In this document: in pieces, positions 1-7,727 of the stretch | Numbering within the stretch: position 1 is the first letter of the stretch | Layout: each line of letters starts with the position of its first letter | Assembly (NCBI RefSeq): GCF_030124175.1 | Contig: NZ_JASKMT010000016.1 | Span: 62,001-126,000, forward strand | Reading direction: 5' to 3' | DNA length: 64,000 nucleotides | Origin: Streptomyces sp. 549 | GTDB taxonomy: Bacteria > Actinomycetota > Actinomycetes > Streptomycetales > Streptomycetaceae | Notes under the pieces: generated by a model | The model's database searches: none | What the model saw: only the letters and a program-made list of their open reading frames with translations | What the model was told of the DNA's origin: nothing | Position numbers and translations under genes: made by a program

Positions 1-354
1 GATGGTCCGCTCCAGGTCGTCCACATCGCCCGCCCGCACCTTCAGCATGTAGGAGTCGTCCCCGGCGATGAACCAGCAGTCCTCGATCTCCGCGAGGTCG
101 CGCAGGCGCTGCGCCACGTCCTCGTGGTCGGTGGCGTCGCTGAGCTGGATGCCGATCAGCGCCGTGACGCCCAGCCCGAGCGAGGGCGCGTCGACGGTCG
201 CGCGGTATCCGGTGATGACCCCGGCCGCCTCCAGCCGGTTGATGCGGTCCGTGACGCTGGGACCGGACAGTCCGACCAGCCGGCCCAACTCGGCGTAGGA
301 GGCCCTGCCGTTCTCCCGCAGCGCCTGGATGAGCTGTCTGTCCACCGCGTCCAT
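1..354 (-). CDS. Lrp/AsnC family transcriptional regulator (3' end outside window)
   Basis: Only the first 118 residues are present; the gene runs off the left edge. The N-terminus (MDAVDRQLIQALRENGRASY) and the following LVGLSGPSVTDRINRLEAAG form the typical Lrp/AsnC winged helix-turn-helix. The start of the RAM ligand-sensing domain follows (GIQLSDATDHEDVAQRL, then the conserved FIAGDDSYMLKV segment). The ATG is the first in frame and matches the family's usual start. The gene lies 51 bp upstream of ubiX on the same strand; wait order is relative to transcription, so this gene is transcribed after ubiX and could be cotranscribed. Its effector is unknown; the family usually senses amino acids. 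Confidence 0.9.
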   Translation of the reverse strand, partial: MDAVDRQLIQALRENGRASYAELGRLVGLSGPSVTDRINRLEAAGVITGYRATVDAPSLGLGVTALIGIQLSDATDHEDVAQRLRDLAEIEDCWFIAGDDSYMLKVRAGDVDDLERTI

Positions 355-405
355 GCGTGCCGCTGCCTTCCGTTGTCCCGCCTGACGAGAGTTCCGTAGA
401 TGAAT

Positions 406-1146
406 CTAAGGCATCGGCCCCGCGTTGCCTGCACTCCCGAGCTCTCCCTGCCACCGGTGGTACAGCTTGTGCGGCACCGACACCGCGTCGAGTACCCGCC
501 CGGCGACGAAGTCGACCAGCTGCTGGATGTGCGTGGCCCCGGCGTAGAAGCCGGGTGAGACCGGCAGCACGACCGCGCCCGCCTCGTCGAGCGCCACCAG
601 CTGCTTGAGCGTCTGACCGGTCAGCGGCGTCTCGCGCACGGCGACGACCAGCGGGCGCCGCTCCTTGAGCGTCACGCTCGCCGCCCGCTGCAGCAGGTCC
701 TTCGACAGGCCCAGCGCCACCCCGGCGACACAGGCCGTGGACGCCGGCACGATCAGCATGCCCTTGCAGCGGTACGAACCGGAGGACGGCCCGGCGGCGA
801 GGTCGCCCGCCGGCCAGTACCGGACGGCGCAGGCGGAGGAGTCATCCGGAGCGTCCGAAGCGTCCGAAGCGGTCAGCTCGCCCAGCGCGTCCAGCTCGCC
901 CGCGAAGGTGTCCGGGCTGCCGTCCGCGCCCCGGGACAGCCAGCGCCGCAGGTCCTCCCGCCAGTGGCCGTCGCGGAACGGGTGCCCGGTCTCGTCCAGC
1001 AGCGTCAGCCGCGACGCCCGGCTGACCACCAGGTCCACCTGTTCACCCGCGGCCAGCAGGCCGCGCAGGACGGCGGCGGCGTAGGGGGTGCCGGAGGCGC
1101 CGGAGATGCCGACCACCCAGGGGCGCCGGTCAGCGGTGTCAGTCAC
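406..1146 (-). CDS. ubiX: UbiX-family flavin prenyltransferase
   Basis: This 246-residue protein has the UbiX flavodoxin-like start (VVGISGASGTPYAAAVLRGL, residues 11-30) and the family segments IVPASTACVAGVALGLSKDL and RRPLVVAVRETPLT. UbiX enzymes attach a dimethylallyl group to FMN, making the prenyl-FMN cofactor of UbiD decarboxylases. A UbiD gene lies at 11735-13186, so the likely role is the late futalosine menaquinone pathway. Compared with E. coli UbiX (about 190 residues) it has an extra acidic/Ser-rich stretch around residues 70-110. The GTG start has no Shine-Dalgarno but lies six bases after a TAGGCT box, so the mRNA may be leaderless. Confidence 0.92.
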   Translation of the reverse strand: MTDTADRRPWVVGISGASGTPYAAAVLRGLLAAGEQVDLVVSRASRLTLLDETGHPFRDGHWREDLRRWLSRGADGSPDTFAGELDALGELTASDASDAPDDSSACAVRYWPAGDLAAGPSSGSYRCKGMLIVPASTACVAGVALGLSKDLLQRAASVTLKERRPLVVAVRETPLTGQTLKQLVALDEAGAVVLPVSPGFYAGATHIQQLVDFVAGRVLDAVSVPHKLYHRWQGELGSAGNAGPMP

Positions 1147-1152
1147 ACGTCG

Positions 1153-1158
1153 AGCCTA
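1153..1158 (-). promoter_or_regulatory. candidate -10 box of a leaderless ubiX transcript
   Basis: Read on the minus strand the hexamer is TAGGCT, followed by exactly six bases and the GTG of ubiX. This geometry would start transcription at the start codon. No convincing -35 box is visible at 17-18 bp. Confidence 0.45.
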
Positions 1159-1316
1159 CGGTCCCGGACGGACAAGCCGGACACCCGGCCCGCAGGCCCC
1201 TTCGCAGGCCCTCCCACAGGCGCCCTCCCACAGGCCCTCTCCGACGCCCCCGGGGAGGCGCGCCACGTCGGGGCCTCCCCGGGGGCACCGCGCCACGCGG
1301 GAAGCCGCACAATGGA

Positions 1317-1341
1317 GAGCGGTCCCGCAGCGGGACCGCTC
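1317..1341. repeat. perfect 12-bp inverted repeat with one-base centre
   Basis: Arms GAGCGGTCCCGC and GCGGGACCGCTC flank a single A. It sits in the 373-bp gap (1147-1519) between ubiX and the divergent lipoprotein gene, about 170 bp from each start. The rest of the gap is GC-rich with short CCTCCCACAGG repeats near 1200-1230 and no other clear signal. It could be an operator for a dimeric regulator or form an RNA hairpin. Confidence 0.5.
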
Positions 1342-1519
1342 GCACGCCCGGGAGCCCGCCATCAGCTCACACCGCCGCAGCGCCCTCCGCCGGCCGTCCG
1401 CCCCCGGCCGGCAGGCCACCAGTCCCCCTTCGTCCACCAGCCGCCGTCCGTCCGCCGGTCCCCGCAGGTCCGCGGCCCGACGGGCGTTCACCCGTCCCCG
1501 GTCGTCCGCGGCCCGCCGG

Positions 1520-2611
1520 GTGGGCGTCTGGCGCCGGTCGGCCGCCCTGCTGTGCGCCACCGCGCTGCTGGCCGGCGGCACGGTCGCGTGCAGCGCCGCC
1601 GAGCAGGTGTCCACCGCGTGGAAGGTCAAGCACGCCGTGGACAAGCTCGGCGCGCGCCAGTCGGTGTCGATGACGGCCCGCCTCGACGCCACGCCCGAGC
1701 AGATCCACCGCTACCTCCAGGAGGGCCGCGGCACCGGCCGCGGCCCGCGCGCCCGGGAGAACGCGCAGCTGCTCGCGGACCTGGAACTGGCCGTGTCGGT
1801 CAGCGCGGACAAGCCTCTGCGCGAACTCACCGACTCCGACCGGGCCGACAGCGCCGCCGCGGTGAACTTCGGCGGTCTCGACGTGTTCGGCCTCAAGTCC
1901 GTCGACAAGAAGCTGTACCTGCGCACCAACCCGGCCGCCCTCGCCCAGGAACTGGGCGAACGCGGCTCGCTGCTGGGCCGGGTCGCCGACCTCGACCGCC
2001 TCACCGCGACGCTGCCGCCCTCCCTCGCCACCGCGAAGTCCGCGCTCAGCGGCGACTGGGTGCGCGTCAACCCCAACGAGTTCGGCGAGTTCAGCGAGGC
2101 ACTCGGCGGCCGGGCCGGCGCGGGCACCGACCGGGCGGCGGACTCCACCGCCGTGCTGCGCAGCGCCACCCTCCAGCAGCGGCTGGTGACGGCCGTGGAG
2201 GACGCGCTCGGCCGGCACGCCACGTTCCGGGCGGCGGGCCACCACGACGGCGCCGAACACGTCACGCTGCGGCTGCCGGCCCGCGAGGTCGGCCGGCAGC
2301 TCGCCGCCGCGCTGCAACCGGTCCGGGCCCAGCTCGGCGACCTGGACCTGTCGGTGCTGGAGCGCGCGCCGGACCGCACGGTCGAGATGGACCTGGCCAT
2401 CCGGCACGAGACGCTGTCCACCCTGACCGTGGACGTCGGCCAGTTCGACGACGGCCGCACCGGGCGGCTGCCGCTCCAGCTCACCTTCGCCGCCGGGGAG
2501 GCCGTCTCGGTGGCCGCCCCCACCGGCGCGGGCAAGCTCAGCCCGGACGACCTGCTGGCCGCGCTGGCCTACGTGTCGGTACGTGATCCGGAACTCTCCA
2601 ACCGCCTGTGA
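1520..2611 (+). CDS. secreted lipoprotein of unknown function
   Basis: The product has about 363 residues. Residues 1-20 read VGVWRRSAALLCATALLAGG and run into TVACSAAEQ: a positively charged start, a hydrophobic stretch and a probable lipidation cysteine, although TVAC is a weak lipobox. The body alternates charged helices and segments such as SVSMTARLDATPEQI and KLYLRTNPAALAQEL, resembling the large LppX/LolA-like actinobacterial lipoproteins; that family link is inference. The GTG at 1520 was chosen because it places the signal peptide at the N-terminus. The frame stays open upstream to 1088, but that extension is low-complexity Pro/Arg-rich and looks non-coding. The rhomboid gene follows 67 bp downstream. 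Confidence 0.7.
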   Translation: MGVWRRSAALLCATALLAGGTVACSAAEQVSTAWKVKHAVDKLGARQSVSMTARLDATPEQIHRYLQEGRGTGRGPRARENAQLLADLELAVSVSADKPLRELTDSDRADSAAAVNFGGLDVFGLKSVDKKLYLRTNPAALAQELGERGSLLGRVADLDRLTATLPPSLATAKSALSGDWVRVNPNEFGEFSEALGGRAGAGTDRAADSTAVLRSATLQQRLVTAVEDALGRHATFRAAGHHDGAEHVTLRLPAREVGRQLAAALQPVRAQLGDLDLSVLERAPDRTVEMDLAIRHETLSTLTVDVGQFDDGRTGRLPLQLTFAAGEAVSVAAPTGAGKLSPDDLLAALAYVSVRDPELSNRL

Positions 2612-2678
2612 ACGTTGACCGGAGGACAGCACCTACCCTGTAGGGACGGCAGAACGTACGAGACCCGGGGGGTCGGCG

Positions 2679-3320
2679 ATGGCGTACGGAGCACAGGGAT
2701 CACCCGGGCCCACCCGGCGGTCCAGAGCGATGGCCGCCGGCACCTTCATGCTGGCCTGGGTGGCGCTGCTGTGGCTGCTGGAGGCGATCGACGGCACCAA
2801 CGGGCCCATCGTGCAGGAGTACGGCATCCGACCCCGCGACCTCGACGAGGTCATGGACATCTTCCCGGCCGCGTTCCTGCACTTCGGCTGGAACCACCTG
2901 ATGGCCAACTCGGTGCCGCTGCTGATATTCGGCTTCCTGGCGGCGGTGCGCGGGCTCACCCGGTTCGTGGGCGTGGTGCTGCTGATCATCGTGGTGAGCG
3001 GGCTCGGCGTCTGGCTCACCGCGCCCGACGGCTCCAACACCGCCGGCGCCTCCGGTGTGGTCTTCGGCCTCTTCGGCTACCTGCTGGTGCGCGGCTTCGT
3101 CGAACGCGACGCGCTCGACATCACCGTGGGCATCACCGTGCTGCTGCTCTACGGCTCGATCCTGTGGGGCGTGCTGCCCACCACCGCCGGTGTGTCCTGG
3201 CAGGGCCACCTGTTCGGGCTGATCGGCGGCGTACTGGCCGCGTTCTGGCTGCGCCGCTCCCCCACCGCCCGCCCGGCGAAGGTGCCACCCGGCGGCATCG
3301 GCCCCAGCCCCTGGAGCTGA
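2679..3320 (+). CDS. rhomboid family intramembrane serine protease
   Basis: This 213-residue protein has six or so hydrophobic segments and the rhomboid signature. HFGWNHLMAN spans residues 68-77, the nucleophile motif GASG spans 123-126 (Ser125), and the catalytic His is His177 in SWQGHLFG. Rhomboids cleave membrane proteins within the bilayer. The length fits minimal bacterial rhomboids with no extra domain. The ATG follows a G-rich stretch (GGGGGGT) that may serve as ribosome binding site. The upstream lipoprotein gene is co-directional and could share its transcript. A long imperfect hairpin lies downstream at 3425-3470. Substrate unknown. Confidence 0.9.
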   Translation: MAYGAQGSPGPTRRSRAMAAGTFMLAWVALLWLLEAIDGTNGPIVQEYGIRPRDLDEVMDIFPAAFLHFGWNHLMANSVPLLIFGFLAAVRGLTRFVGVVLLIIVVSGLGVWLTAPDGSNTAGASGVVFGLFGYLLVRGFVERDALDITVGITVLLLYGSILWGVLPTTAGVSWQGHLFGLIGGVLAAFWLRRSPTARPAKVPPGGIGPSPWS

Positions 3321-3424
3321 GCGGGAACGGCCCGGGGGGCCGTCCACCCCGCGCTGACGGTCGTGCGCGCTCGGCGATGGGGCGGCGGGCTGGGGTGGCC
3401 GATGGCGCATGGCGTGCGACGACC

Positions 3425-3470
3425 GCGTGAAACGACCCCCTCATCGTTCCTGAGGAGGGTCGCTTCACGC
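3425..3470. terminator. bidirectional hairpin between rhomboid gene and DUF397 gene
   Basis: GCGTGAA (from 3425) pairs with TTCACGC (ending 3470), and the stem continues inward through CGACCC/GGGTCG with one or two mismatches. It lies between convergent genes and has no U-tract, as is usual in Streptomyces. Confidence 0.7.
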
Positions 3471-3480
3471 GCTGTTGGGT

Positions 3481-3714
3481 TCAGCTGGTCGCGTGGCCCT
3501 CCTGGATGCGGGCAACGAACGCGGACCAGGCGGCTGCCGGCACGACCAGCGCCGGGCCGGTCCTGTCCTTGGAGTCGCGGATGCCCACTTCGCCGGTCAG
3601 AGGCGCGATCTCGACACACGACCCGCCCTGGTCGTTGCTGTAGGAGGACTTGTACCAGGCTGCTTCTTCGGCCACGTCGAGGGCCGTCAGATGAGTAGTG
3701 ATGGCGTCTTCCAC
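3481..3714 (-). CDS. DUF397 small protein, partner of WhiJ-like regulator
   Basis: This 77-residue protein has the DUF397 hallmarks: AWYKSSYSNDQGGSCVEIA, then VGIRDSKDRTGPALVVPAAAWSAFV. In Streptomyces these proteins are encoded next to WhiJ-like XRE regulators and are thought to modulate them. Here the GTG start overlaps the 3' end of the regulator gene by 28 bp, which suggests translational coupling. A later in-frame GTG (codon 14) is an alternative start that would keep the whole DUF397 core. Biochemical function is unknown. Confidence 0.85.
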   Translation of the reverse strand: MEDAITTHLTALDVAEEAAWYKSSYSNDQGGSCVEIAPLTGEVGIRDSKDRTGPALVVPAAAWSAFVARIQEGHATS

Positions 3715-4571
3715 CCTTGTGTGAGTCGGTGCAGGAAATCGGCTGTGGCAGCCGGGGCCAGCGCGCTCTCGCGCATGGCGTCAAACCGGCGCATGGCCTT
3801 GGAGACCTCGCGCCGTGCATCGGTGACGCTGATGGTGCTCGGCAGGTCCATCTGGACGACCGGTTCCAGTTCGTCAGGGAACTCGAGGATGCTGAAGTTG
3901 CTCTGCGCGCGGTAGGTCACCACCTCGTTCGGCAGGATCTGCACCGTGACGTTGTCGAGGCGGGACAGCTCGACGATCTCCTGGTACTGCCCGCGCATCA
4001 CCTCGGGACCGGCGACCATGCGGCGCACTGCGGCCTCGTCCAGGACGGCCCTCAGCACCAGCGGCTTGTCCGACCGGGTGATCAACTCCTTGCGCTCCAT
4101 GCGCAGTCTGGTGTTGGTCTCGACGAACTCGCTGGTGGTCTCGTCGACCGGCTTCGCCAGCAGGAACATGGCGCGGGTGTAGCTCTCCGTCTGCAGGAGG
4201 CCGAAGACCACGTCGGGTTGGAAGGCGCGGATCTCGCTGGCGGCTTCCTCCAGCCCTCGGTAGGTGGGCATCCGGGAGGGCATGTACTGCTTGTAGGGCG
4301 TCCACGGGTCCTTGCTGAGTGACTCGCGGTGGAGTTGGAGCAGGGTGTCCCGGTCTTCGCGGTCGTCCAGCTCGTACAGGGTCATCAGGTCGTCGAGGTC
4401 TCCCACGCGCGGCAGGTCGTTGTCGCCGCTTTCGACCCGCGCCAGTTTGGTGTGCGAGAACCCCAGCCGGTCGGACACTTCCTGGAGCGTCAGTCCCTTG
4501 CCCTCCCGGAGCCTGCGCAGCTCTCTGCCCAGCTCCCGGCGTCGGAACGTCGCGCCTCGCCTCGCTGCCAC
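3687..4571 (-). CDS. WhiJ-like XRE regulator (HTH + DUF5753/Scr1 domain)
   Basis: About 294 residues. The N-terminal helix-turn-helix reads LGRELRRLREGKGLTLQEVS then DRLGFSHTKLARVESG. The rest matches the Scr1/DUF5753 region common to Streptomyces WhiJ paralogues (LEEAASEIRAFQPDVVFGLL, QILPNEVVTYRAQ). GTG at 4571 is chosen because AGGAGAGG precedes it by a good spacing and the HTH then starts near residue 10; a longer frame to 4700 has no such site. It is divergent from an ATP-binding protein gene, the usual arrangement of these loci. WhiJ-like proteins influence development and antibiotic production in Streptomyces; the target of this copy is unknown. Two matching palindromes at 4688-4730 are candidate operators. 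Confidence 0.9.
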   Translation of the reverse strand: MAARRGATFRRRELGRELRRLREGKGLTLQEVSDRLGFSHTKLARVESGDNDLPRVGDLDDLMTLYELDDREDRDTLLQLHRESLSKDPWTPYKQYMPSRMPTYRGLEEAASEIRAFQPDVVFGLLQTESYTRAMFLLAKPVDETTSEFVETNTRLRMERKELITRSDKPLVLRAVLDEAAVRRMVAGPEVMRGQYQEIVELSRLDNVTVQILPNEVVTYRAQSNFSILEFPDELEPVVQMDLPSTISVTDARREVSKAMRRFDAMRESALAPAATADFLHRLTQGWKTPSLLI

Positions 4572-4687
4572 TTGCCGTCCTCTCCTGCATGTGGGGGCTC
4601 GTCGTGACGGGTGCGCACCGCCGGGGTGGGTCGTGTCCCTGAGTGTCCCACCTGCTGTGCCCCTGTGAACAAGCCCTGCCAGTGATC

Positions 4688-4730
4688 TGGCATTTGCCAT
4701 TTTTCGTGAGATTGCCCCTGTGCTTGCACA
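4688..4730. promoter_or_regulatory. two 12-bp palindromes, candidate operators
   Basis: TGGCATTTGCCA (4688-4699) and TGTGCTTGCACA (4719-4730) are both perfect 5-TT-5 palindromes of the form TG-N3-TT-N3-CA. Their centres are 31 bp apart, close to three helical turns. They lie in an unusually AT-rich stretch of the gap between the WhiJ-like regulator and the ATPase gene. Confidence 0.55.
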
Positions 4731-4859
4731 TTAAGTCTCACATGCACGACGGTGGGAGGGCCAGCGCATACGCGGATGAGGCAGTGCAGAACCGGCCTTT
4801 GGTACCTCGCGGGCCCCCTCGGTGTGCGCACCCCCCATCAACCTGCTGAGGACTGAGCC

Positions 4860-5357
4860 ATGCCCCTCTCTGCGCCCATCACCGGCCGGAAACGCGCTGA
4901 CGACAACCCCGGACAGCCCGAGGTGCTCCCTGGGTTGGCCCTCCGGGTGACCCGCACCGAGCGCACAGGGCCAGGAATGACCGACAAGGAGAGGCCTTGG
5001 CCGGGCTGCATCCGCAGCATCGTGAGGGCGCACCTTCGATCCTGGCGCTGCGAGAACGCGTCAGCGGACGCGGAACTGATCGCCACCGAGTTGGTGACCA
5101 ACGCCTTCCAACACGGGTCCGGTGCCGAGATCGGAGTGCGGATGACCCTGACTCCGACGCACCTGCGCTTCGAGATCGACAGCGGCCCCGGAAGCAGGCC
5201 ACGGCCTTCCGCGCGAGCCGTCGGCCAACTGGAAGAAGGCGGCCGCGGCTTGCTGCTGGTGGCGGGCCTCTGCGACGCCTGGGGCGTCAGCCCGGACGGC
5301 TCCCGCACCTGGTGCACCCTGACCGTTGCCGCCGACCAGCCGGGGCCCGGCCGATGA
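4860..5357 (+). CDS. ATP-binding protein, anti-sigma-factor-like HATPase
   Basis: This 165-residue protein contains a GHKL ATPase core: N-box AELIATELVTNAFQHG, the LRFEIDSGPG region, and a G-rich EEGGRGLLLVAGLCDAWGV lid segment. It resembles RsbW/SpoIIAB-like regulators, which are abundant in Streptomyces and commonly sit beside WhiJ-like/DUF397 genes. There is no kinase receiver or sensor domain. The ATG follows GAGGACTGAGCC. Its stop codon overlaps the start of the next gene (ATGA), so the two are translationally coupled. The partner (sigma factor or anti-anti-sigma) is not identifiable here. Confidence 0.88.
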   Translation: MPLSAPITGRKRADDNPGQPEVLPGLALRVTRTERTGPGMTDKERPWPGCIRSIVRAHLRSWRCENASADAELIATELVTNAFQHGSGAEIGVRMTLTPTHLRFEIDSGPGSRPRPSARAVGQLEEGGRGLLLVAGLCDAWGVSPDGSRTWCTLTVAADQPGPGR

Positions 5358-5788
5358 CCCACCCGGCCCCCGCGCCCGACATGGCCGACCTCGCACGCGC
5401 GGTCAGAGCGCTCCGCGCGGTCGTCCAGCACCAGCCCGCCACCGTGGAGGTGGGCCGGGTGTGCGACATCGTGACCACCGCGACCGGCTCGGTGGGCGAG
5501 GCTCTGCTGGACCGCATCGACACCGGCCCCGGGGGTTGCGGGCCGGTGATCGCGCACGACCGGTACCTGTGCTGGCTGGTGCCGCCGGGAACCGCCGCTC
5601 GCGGCTGGTCGCACCCGGCCGCTCGTTGCACCGGTGAGGGCCAGTTCACCTTGCCGCCGACCACCCACACCGCCGCGCCGTACCCGTACTGGGTGCGCCG
5701 AGACACCGGACGCCGGGTCGACGCGGGCCTCCTGCACGCCGCCCTGGACGAGGCCGACCCGGCCGGGACCAGCCGCCCGGCCCCCTGA
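5354..5788 (+). CDS. hypothetical protein in WhiJ/ATPase operon
   Basis: 144 residues, starting at the ATG that overlaps the ATPase stop. I do not recognise the family. It is soluble and Pro/Ala-rich at both ends, with a central segment (GPVIAHDRYLCWLVPPGTAARGW, in two parts) followed by PYPYWVRRDTGRRVDAGLLHAAL. Two cysteines (CGPV, RCTGEG) and several Trp residues might hint at a small metal- or nucleotide-binding fold, but nothing decisive is visible. Coupling to the ATPase suggests a shared function. Confidence 0.7.
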   Translation: MTHPAPAPDMADLARAVRALRAVVQHQPATVEVGRVCDIVTTATGSVGEALLDRIDTGPGGCGPVIAHDRYLCWLVPPGTAARGWSHPAARCTGEGQFTLPPTTHTAAPYPYWVRRDTGRRVDAGLLHAALDEADPAGTSRPAP

Positions 5789-5871
5789 CCGCCGCGCCCC
5801 GCTCGCGGTGCCCCCGTCCCGCCCGCGGGGCGCGGCTCACCCCCTCACCTCGACCTGTAAGGGAGGAAACC

Positions 5872-6090
5872 ATGTCCGTGCTGCCCGTTCCCGGTCGGCC
5901 AGGAGCGCTGACGGCCGCCGAGGCCAACCCGGCCCGCAACTCACGCCCCGGCCCGCCACCGGCGATGGCCCGGCTGTGTGCGCTGGAGGACGACCGCTTC
6001 CGCAGCTACTGCCTGCTGCGACTCATGCGGGAAGCCGCCCGTTCTGAGCACAGTCAGCACGGCCAGCCCCGTCACCAACCCACCGGCTGA
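5872..6090 (+). CDS. small hypothetical protein
   Basis: 72 residues with a very strong ribosome binding site (GGGAGGAAACC before ATG). The first half is Pro/Ala-rich; the second half (MARLCALEDDRFRSYCLLRL then MREAARSEHS) is a probable amphipathic helix with two cysteines. It has no recognised domain. It is four bases upstream of the next gene and probably belongs to the operon beginning at 4860. Confidence 0.65.
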   Translation: MSVLPVPGRPGALTAAEANPARNSRPGPPPAMARLCALEDDRFRSYCLLRLMREAARSEHSQHGQPRHQPTG

Positions 6091-6093
6091 GCG

Positions 6094-6486
6094 ATGAGCA
6101 GTGCAGGCATCCGCCAGGGTGAGGCCGCCGCAGCGGCCGTGCTGTACGTGTGCGTCGATCGTGGCTCGCTGGTTCCCACCCCGGCCGCTCGGCGTGCCCG
6201 GGAGGAGGGCCACGCGTTCGCGCGGGAACGCGGGCTGACGATCACCGAAGTGGTCACCGACAGGTACGGCGAGCCGGACCCCCGCCGCCGCGAAGGCTGG
6301 CAGCGGGTCCGGGAACTGGCGGAGGCGGGCACGGTCGCCACGGTGCTCGTCCGGTGGCCCGCCGCCATCGCCCCCGAGTCCTCGTCCGGCTGCCGGCACC
6401 GCGAGACCGTCTGGCTCCGGGAACACGGCGTACGCGTGCGTTACACGTGGGCACCGCTGGCCACGACCGACGGCGAGAGCCGATGA
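6094..6486 (+). CDS. hypothetical protein, resolvase-N-terminus-like
   Basis: 130 residues. The pattern VLYVCVDRGSLVPTPAARRA then EEGHAFARERGLTITEVVTD recalls the start of serine recombinase catalytic domains (Y-x-R-V-S, then E-x-Q...A). However, the nucleophilic serine context is degenerate and no DNA-binding domain follows, so it is unlikely to be an active recombinase. The start is four bases after the previous stop, consistent with an operon. Calling it a domesticated resolvase fold is inference. Confidence 0.6.
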   Translation: MSSAGIRQGEAAAAAVLYVCVDRGSLVPTPAARRAREEGHAFARERGLTITEVVTDRYGEPDPRRREGWQRVRELAEAGTVATVLVRWPAAIAPESSSGCRHRETVWLREHGVRVRYTWAPLATTDGESR

Positions 6487-6802
6487 GCCCTGTGGTTTTG
6501 CACGTGGGAGCGAGCGACGATGGTCGACGGTTTCGGGTATCACTTCGTGATCAATCGGTCCGGAGATGTCGATGCGAACTGGCAACGGTCCGGGGCGCTG
6601 GCCGCTCCTGAACCCGCCCGCTGAGAAGCGGTGATCCACCTCGCTATGACCGACCTGATGTCCCGCCGCCTCACCGACGAAGCCACCATCTCGTGACGCC
6701 ACGCGGTATAGCCGGATGAAGTACCGATTGCGGGATGAGACATCGGGAGGAAGCGACCTTTGGGAGTGCGCATGCCCCCCGCCACTCCTGTGTGAGCATC
6801 GC
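6487..6802. other. gene-poor 316-bp interval with possible coding remnants
   Basis: No convincing gene. A 34-codon ORF at 6520-6624 encodes MVDGFGYHFVINRSGDVDAN..., in which the GYHFVINRSG part resembles the core of amidase_2/PGRP peptidoglycan amidases; a second ORF (6483-6611) overlaps it in another frame. A short palindrome ATCAC-TTC-GTGAT lies at 6539-6551. This may be debris at the edge of the accessory block. Confidence 0.3.
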
Positions 6803-7690
6803 TCAGATGAAGTCGGGGGCGTGATCGTGCGCCCATTGACGGAAGGTGCGAGCGGGAGTTGCCGTTATCTGCTCGAGTGTGAGGTAGGCATCGTCGTCCG
6901 GGGCGCTCGTGTCATGGGGTTCATCTGCGATGCCTTCGACGCCGTCGTAGCTTTCGAAGCCGAACAGAAAGTCTGCGTTCGCGGCCGCGAAGCCGCCTTG
7001 GGCTCGGTAGAAGCCGCGGGCTTGTTCGGCGGAGACCTCATCGAGCGTGATCTGTTCTCCGATCGCTTCTGCGATCACTGCAACCTGTTCGCGTTTGGTG
7101 AGACTGTCCGGTCCGATGATCGTGTCGATCCGTCCGCGGCGGCATGGGTCAAGCAGGTTGGCCAGGACGACGTCGGCAATGTCGGCTTCATGGACGGGAT
7201 GCCCGGCCTGATCAGGAAAGGGCTCCACAGCTCGGCGATTTGCCTTGATCGATGGTCCCCATATGAGGAGTGAGTTTGTCGCGAACTCACCGGGACGCAC
7301 GATGCTCCAATCCACTCCCGAGTCCATGACGGTCTGCTCGACGACGGCGTTGTACTCGGTGTCGTAGCCGGCCGTCACGGCGGCGGAGGAGACCACGACC
7401 ACGTGCCCGATGCCCGCCTGCTTTGCGCGAGAGACGACTGCCCCAACGGTCTCAGGGACCGCGATCAGGACGAGTTGCGCGGCACCGTCGAATGCGTGCC
7501 TCAATGTGGACGGGGCGTCCAGGTCGCCGAAGACCACATCCGCACCATCAGGGAGTGAGGCACGTTGCGGGTGCCGCGACATTCCGCGCGCTAAGTGACC
7601 GGCGTCAAGCAGCCCTGCGACGACCAGGCGGCCGATCGCCCCAGTGGCCCCGGTGACAACAACGGGAGAGATCTTCTTTGAATGAGACAT
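6803..7690 (-). CDS. NmrA-like NAD(P)-binding oxidoreductase
   Basis: 295 residues with an N-terminal Rossmann motif VVVTGATGAIGRLVVAGLLDAG (two parts, residues 10-31), the HVVVVSSAAV strand and SIVRPGEFATN, as in atypical SDR/NmrA proteins such as quinone reductase QorB-like enzymes. The SDR catalytic Tyr-Lys pair is not evident, so it may be a redox sensor or a reductase. It is divergent from a TetR regulator with about 37 bp between starts and is its likely target. Codon use is visibly less GC-rich than in neighbours, suggesting acquisition. The start ATG follows GAGAAGTC. Confidence 0.85.
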   Translation of the reverse strand: MSHSKKISPVVVTGATGAIGRLVVAGLLDAGHLARGMSRHPQRASLPDGADVVFGDLDAPSTLRHAFDGAAQLVLIAVPETVGAVVSRAKQAGIGHVVVVSSAAVTAGYDTEYNAVVEQTVMDSGVDWSIVRPGEFATNSLLIWGPSIKANRRAVEPFPDQAGHPVHEADIADVVLANLLDPCRRGRIDTIIGPDSLTKREQVAVIAEAIGEQITLDEVSAEQARGFYRAQGGFAAANADFLFGFESYDGVEGIADEPHDTSAPDDDAYLTLEQITATPARTFRQWAHDHAPDFI

Positions 7691-7701
7691 GACTTCTCAC
7701 T

Positions 7702-7718
7702 ATAAGACGTCGATGTAT
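7702..7718. promoter_or_regulatory. candidate TetR operator
   Basis: Imperfect 17-bp palindrome ATA-N3-CGNCG-N3-TAT located between the divergent NmrA and TetR starts, in an AT-rich spacer. Position and symmetry fit autoregulation by the TetR protein. Confidence 0.4.
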
Positions 7719-7727
7719 CATCACGCA

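Noticed and set aside
6094..6486. Functional serine recombinase
   Set aside because: Catalytic motif is degenerate and there is no DNA-binding domain.
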